This document shows, in pieces, positions 61,091 to 64,000 of a stretch of 64,000 nucleotides of DNA (within the stretch, counting starts at the first letter, position 1; each line of letters begins with the position of its first letter). Location: assembly GCF_003315205.1 (NCBI RefSeq), contig NZ_QNRR01000006.1:1-64000 (forward strand), read 5' to 3'. The notes beneath the pieces were generated by a model. That model was given only the letters and a program-made list of their open reading frames with translations, was not told the DNA's origin and did not search any database. This DNA is from Roseimicrobium gellanilyticum. Lineage in GTDB: Bacteria; Verrucomicrobiota; Verrucomicrobiia; Verrucomicrobiales; Verrucomicrobiaceae. The position numbers and the translations under genes were made by a program.

Positions 61091-62155
61091 ATGAGCGTGT
61101 CCACTCCCAAGCGCATCGGATTCCTTCGTCCCGCCCGTCTTACCAACGGCTACACGGCTGCCACACGCTTTGCCGCGCATCATGCCGGTCGCATCGATGG
61201 CATGGATGCCTTCACGCCGGTGCCCTTCGCTTCGCACGCGGAGGTCATCGCGGCGCAGGCGCGCGGAGACATCGATTTCGGAGTCATCGCCATCGAGAAC
61301 ACCCTCGATGGCATCATCGTGGAATGCGTGAAGGATCTGGAGCGTCTGTTTGAAGGAAACCAGACCCGTCGCACCTGGGTGGTGTGGGAGGAGCTTCTTC
61401 CCATCCAGCACTTCCTGATGACACAGAGCGGCACGCTTGATGGCGTGGAGGCGATTCGCAGCCACCACAGCGCGATCCGCCAGTGCTCGAAGGTGCTACA
61501 GCGACTCAAGGACCACCTGAACATCCGCGTGGAGCAGGCGGAGAGCACCGGAGCTGCCACCGTGGAAGCGGCCAATGAACCCACCATCGGGGCCATCGCC
61601 TCCCGTGAAGCACTGGATGTGTACAGCGACCGTCTGCGTGCCGTGGATCTCGCGGTGCTGGAGCGTGATCACCAGCTCGGCCTGGAGCAGACAGAGCGTC
61701 TCTCGGACTATGCCAATGGCTTCACCCGCTTCTGGATTCTGGGCGATGAACGCCATCTCATGGAGCTGGGCACCGCCAGGCTCAACGGCACGGAGCACAC
61801 GCTGAACAAGACCTGTTTTCTCTTCAACCTGCCCAACGAAACAGGCACCTTGCACGAGGCGCTGGGCATCATCCGCCGGGAGAATATCTTCCTCTCCATC
61901 ATCTACCCGTTCCCCCGGGTGGAGCGCGACTTCGAGTACATGTTCTTCGTGGAGGTGGAGGGCCACATCCATGATGAAGCCGTGCGCGCCGTGCTGGAGG
62001 GCATCAATGCCACCTACCCGCAGCGCCCGGACAGCCCGCCCTCGTGTGTGTGGCTGGGTTCCTTCCCGAACACCGAGCTGCTGAAGCAGCACCCGGAGCA
62101 TCAGCGCGGCTTCCGCGAACGTTATTATCCCAAGGAGATGAAGTGGGGCGACTGA
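61091..62155 (+). CDS. pheA: Prephenate dehydratase with ACT domain
   Basis: Converts prephenate to phenylpyruvate in phenylalanine synthesis. The 354-residue product lacks a chorismate mutase domain. The PDT part is somewhat divergent: 'RIGFLRPARLTNGYTAATRFAAHH' replaces the usual GPEGTFS start, 'FGVIAIENTLDGIIVE' stands for the PIENS site, and 'NGFTRFWILG' holds the TRF motif. The ACT domain (~240-325) is 'KTCFLFNLPNETGTLHEALGIIRRENIFLSIIYPFPRVERDFEYMFFVEVEGH' and binds Phe for feedback. It is 5 bases after tyrS. Confidence 0.85.
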   Translation: MSVSTPKRIGFLRPARLTNGYTAATRFAAHHAGRIDGMDAFTPVPFASHAEVIAAQARGDIDFGVIAIENTLDGIIVECVKDLERLFEGNQTRRTWVVWEELLPIQHFLMTQSGTLDGVEAIRSHHSAIRQCSKVLQRLKDHLNIRVEQAESTGAATVEAANEPTIGAIASREALDVYSDRLRAVDLAVLERDHQLGLEQTERLSDYANGFTRFWILGDERHLMELGTARLNGTEHTLNKTCFLFNLPNETGTLHEALGIIRRENIFLSIIYPFPRVERDFEYMFFVEVEGHIHDEAVRAVLEGINATYPQRPDSPPSCVWLGSFPNTELLKQHPEHQRGFRERYYPKEMKWGD

Positions 62156-62191
62156 ACCCCATCCCACACGCTCCGCTCAAGTTAGTCATCC

Positions 62192-63313
62192 ATGTCCTTT
62201 GTCGATACCTTCAATGCCCTGCCCGAGCAGAAATCACCCCTGCTTCGCAAGCTGATGGCATTGCTGGAGCCCAAGTCTCCGAAGCAGCTCGAAGCCATGG
62301 CCGCGGAGGCGGCGGCACTCACCCGATTGCACTTCGGCAAGACGATGCGGCTCTTCGCCCCGCTGTATCTCTCCAACGAGTGCGTGAACAACTGCGCGTA
62401 CTGCGGCTTCTCGCGGGACAATCCCATCTTCCGCGTCACGCTGAACGTGGATCAGGTCATCAAGGAAGCGAAGCACCTGGAATCCCAGGGCTTCCGCCAC
62501 ATCCTGCTGGTCGCGGGTGAGCACCCGAAGTTCGTCTCGAATGGCTACCTGGAGGAGTGCATCCGCGCCATCAAGCCCTTCATCCCCACCGTGGGCATCG
62601 AGGTCGGTCCCATGGAGCAGCCGGAGTATGAACGCATGGTGCACGCCGGCTCCGAGGGCCTCGTGGTGTATCAGGAAACATACGACCGCACTGCCTACAA
62701 TGAATACCACACTGCCGGTCCGAAGAAGGATTTCGACTGGCGTCTGGAGTGCCCCGAGCGCGGCTATCATGGAGGCTTCCGCCGCATCGGCCTCGGTGCC
62801 TTGCTGGGTCTCGCGGACTGGCGCACGGAAGCACTCGGGCTCGCCGCGCATCTGGAGTACATGCAGAACCATGGCTGGAAGGCCAGCTACACCATCGCTT
62901 TCCCACGTCTGCGTCCTGCCGCTGGAAGCTTCGAACCGAAGTTCCCGGTGGATGACGCGAAGTTCATCCAACTCCTCTGCGCCTTCCGCCTCTGCTTCCC
63001 GCAGGTGGGCATCGTGCTGAGCACGCGTGAGTCCCCCGCCCTGCGTGATGCGCTGCTGCCCATCTGCATCACCACCATGAGCGCCGGCAGCCACACCGAA
63101 CCCGGCGGCTACACCGGCGAAGGCCGCGATGATCTGCACCTCACCGTGAAAGGTCGCCGTGTCGAGCTTCAGCAGAAATCTTCCTGCGATGAAGCCACAG
63201 GCCAGTTCGACATTTCGGACCATCGCACTCCGCAGGAGATTTCAGACCTCATCACCCGCCGGGGTTTTGACCCCGTGTGGAAGGATTGGGATAAGGCGAT
63301 TCTGCAGGCGTGA
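62192..63313 (+). CDS. thiH: 2-iminoacetate synthase (ThiH)
   Basis: Radical-SAM tyrosine lyase of thiamine thiazole synthesis; it cleaves tyrosine to 2-iminoacetate and p-cresol. The 373-residue product has the Fe-S motif 'SNECVNNCAYCGFSRDN' (Cys64, Cys68, Cys71), 'GFRHILLVAGEHPKF', 'VYQETYDRTAYNEYHTAGPKKDFDWRLECPERG' (~163-195), 'YTIAFPRLRPAAGSF' and 'STRESPALRDALLPICITTMSAGSHTEPGGY' (~276-306). It is 36 bases after pheA. The thiG, thiS and thiF partners are not in the window; no TPP riboswitch is seen upstream. Confidence 0.94.
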   Translation: MSFVDTFNALPEQKSPLLRKLMALLEPKSPKQLEAMAAEAAALTRLHFGKTMRLFAPLYLSNECVNNCAYCGFSRDNPIFRVTLNVDQVIKEAKHLESQGFRHILLVAGEHPKFVSNGYLEECIRAIKPFIPTVGIEVGPMEQPEYERMVHAGSEGLVVYQETYDRTAYNEYHTAGPKKDFDWRLECPERGYHGGFRRIGLGALLGLADWRTEALGLAAHLEYMQNHGWKASYTIAFPRLRPAAGSFEPKFPVDDAKFIQLLCAFRLCFPQVGIVLSTRESPALRDALLPICITTMSAGSHTEPGGYTGEGRDDLHLTVKGRRVELQQKSSCDEATGQFDISDHRTPQEISDLITRRGFDPVWKDWDKAILQA

Positions 63314-63331
63314 TTCCAAGTACTGATTCTT

Positions 63332-63433
63332 AGCCGCAAAAAACGCAAAAGGCTCAAGAAGGCGAGCGGAGGGCGCGAGTAGTGCCCTCGTGATGCTCTT
63401 TCCTTTTTGAGCCTTTTGCGTTTTTTTGCGGCT
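63332..63433. terminator. Long near-perfect inverted repeat, dispersed repeat copy 2 and likely bidirectional terminator
   Basis: AGCCGCAAAAAACGCAAAAG... (63332-63362) pairs with ...CTTTTGCGTTTTTTTGCGGCT (63402-63433) over about 31 bases with one extra T, loop of about 40 bases. It lies between the convergent ends of thiH (63313) and the alpha/beta hydrolase (63468). Both strands present T-rich tracts, so bidirectional termination is plausible. A related copy is at 59615-59659. Confidence 0.8.
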
Positions 63434-63467
63434 AACCTTCAGTGATGTTGTCGCTTTCGCAGACCTA

Positions 63468-64000
63468 TCACTTCACCGTGATCTCCAGTGCGAGCTTGTT
63501 CGCGCCTTCCTTCACCTCGTAAGTGAGTTCTTCCGCAGCATCGGGCGTGAGCTTGCTCGTGCTCATCACGCCCGTGTTGTTCGCATCTGCGATATTCGTG
63601 AGGTTTGCGGTGCTGAATGTGACCTTGAGCTTGTTCTTTCCAATGACGGCGCCGTCACGCTCGGGAAGCTGGAACTTGCCATTCATGAGACGGGCTGAGG
63701 CGACAGGCGCCACTGGATCTTCCGAGGTAAAGATGACCGTGCCCCAATTGCCCGGCGTTCCGTTGATCTTCACGGTGCCTTCCACCGCCGCGCGCTTCGC
63801 GGGCTTCAGCCAGCCGTTGTTGCGCAGCCAGTCGGTGAGGTGCTGGCTCCAGGTAGTGAGCACCGGGTCACCCAGATGCAGGCCCACGCCGTGCGGCCCT
63901 CGCTGGTAGATGTGCATCTCCGCAGGCACCTTGTTCTTGCGCAGGGCGAGGTAGAACTGCACCGCGTTCTCCGCGGGCACGACCGAGTCTTCATCCGTCT
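63468..64000 (-). CDS. C-terminal part of an alpha/beta hydrolase with an added beta domain (partial)
   Basis: The frame is open to the window edge (64000), so the N-terminus is missing. The sequence includes 'TDEDSVVPAENAVQFYLALRK' at the edge (the Asp of a catalytic acid region), 'VPAEMHIYQRGPHGVGLHLG' with the catalytic His in GPHG, and 'WSQHLTDWLRNNGWL', as in acetyl-esterase/xylanase-type hydrolases. The last ~100 residues, starting about 'AAVEGTVKINGTPGNWGTVIFTSED', look like a beta-sandwich (carboxypeptidase regulatory-like) domain. The reaction is probably ester hydrolysis; the substrate is unknown. Confidence 0.85.
   Translation of the reverse strand, partial: TDEDSVVPAENAVQFYLALRKNKVPAEMHIYQRGPHGVGLHLGDPVLTTWSQHLTDWLRNNGWLKPAKRAAVEGTVKINGTPGNWGTVIFTSEDPVAPVASARLMNGKFQLPERDGAVIGKNKLKVTFSTANLTNIADANNTGVMSTSKLTPDAAEELTYEVKEGANKLALEITVK

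Noticed and set aside
62156-62191. Possible TPP riboswitch before thiH
   Set aside because: The gap is only 36 bases, too short for the aptamer, and no THI-box motif is seen.

Overview
This 64 kb chromosomal window is GC-rich and almost fully coding on both strands. I see no phage, insertion sequence or CRISPR array. The gene content fits a heterotrophic Gram-negative bacterium of the Verrucomicrobiota (this is an inference). The supporting genes are an SLA1-homology-domain (SHD1) membrane protein, a sulfatase, a Tat-exported superoxide dismutase, a beta-helix secreted protein, a GTP-type PEP carboxykinase, a 2-oxoacid:ferredoxin oxidoreductase, and many small intergenic inverted repeats. No rRNA or other marker is present to fix the taxonomy.

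Layout. 0-9 kb: a YdeI/DUF1801-like protein, DAHP synthase, a CAAX-type membrane protease, tRNA-Leu(TAG), small hypotheticals, an FMN-dependent 2-hydroxyacid oxidase and a lipoprotein lipase-like hydrolase. 9-18.4 kb: mostly minus strand, with an alginate-export-type outer-membrane channel behind a YtcJ-type amidohydrolase, an ABM monooxygenase with a membrane tail and a YcaC-like hydrolase; then a NarL-type two-component pair and an SGNH hydrolase. 18.4-25 kb: small membrane proteins, an unlisted 49-residue HTH-like microprotein, a LuxR/MFS pair, glutamate dehydrogenase with a hairpin/terminator leader, and PEP carboxykinase. 25-31 kb: a MacB/LolD-type ABC pair, queF and queC, a rhodanese, an RlpA-like protein, and a rhomboid-like protein that lacks the protease motif. 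31-38 kb: the glycine cleavage operon gcvT-gcvH-gcvP, a four-helix-bundle gene bracketed by inverted copies of a low-complexity repeat, a NUDIX hydrolase and a Gfo/Idh/MocA oxidoreductase. 38-49 kb: two divergent peptide-type ABC importers, oppCBA-like on the minus strand without ATPases and yejB-yejE-yejA-oppD-oppF-like on the plus strand. 49-55 kb: beta-helix protein, MnSOD plus a very small RNase III-like protein, SHD1 protein, sulfatase, L,D-transpeptidase. 55-64 kb: 2-oxoacid:ferredoxin oxidoreductase alpha and beta, an MBL hydrolase, the tyrS-pheA-thiH cluster, and a truncated alpha/beta hydrolase at the window edge.

How the genes work together: much of the window is central amino-acid and 2-oxoacid metabolism (DAHP synthase, prephenate dehydratase, TyrRS, ThiH, GDH, glycine cleavage, KorAB, PEPCK), combined with peptide uptake that would feed it. 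The most unusual observations are: an apparent MORN-like insertion in the periplasmic loop of the YejE-type permease; a divergent transporter pair with only one set of ATPases; the four-helix-bundle cassette between inverted repeats; the structured leader of glutamate dehydrogenase; and a set of at least seven different small intergenic palindromic repeat families.
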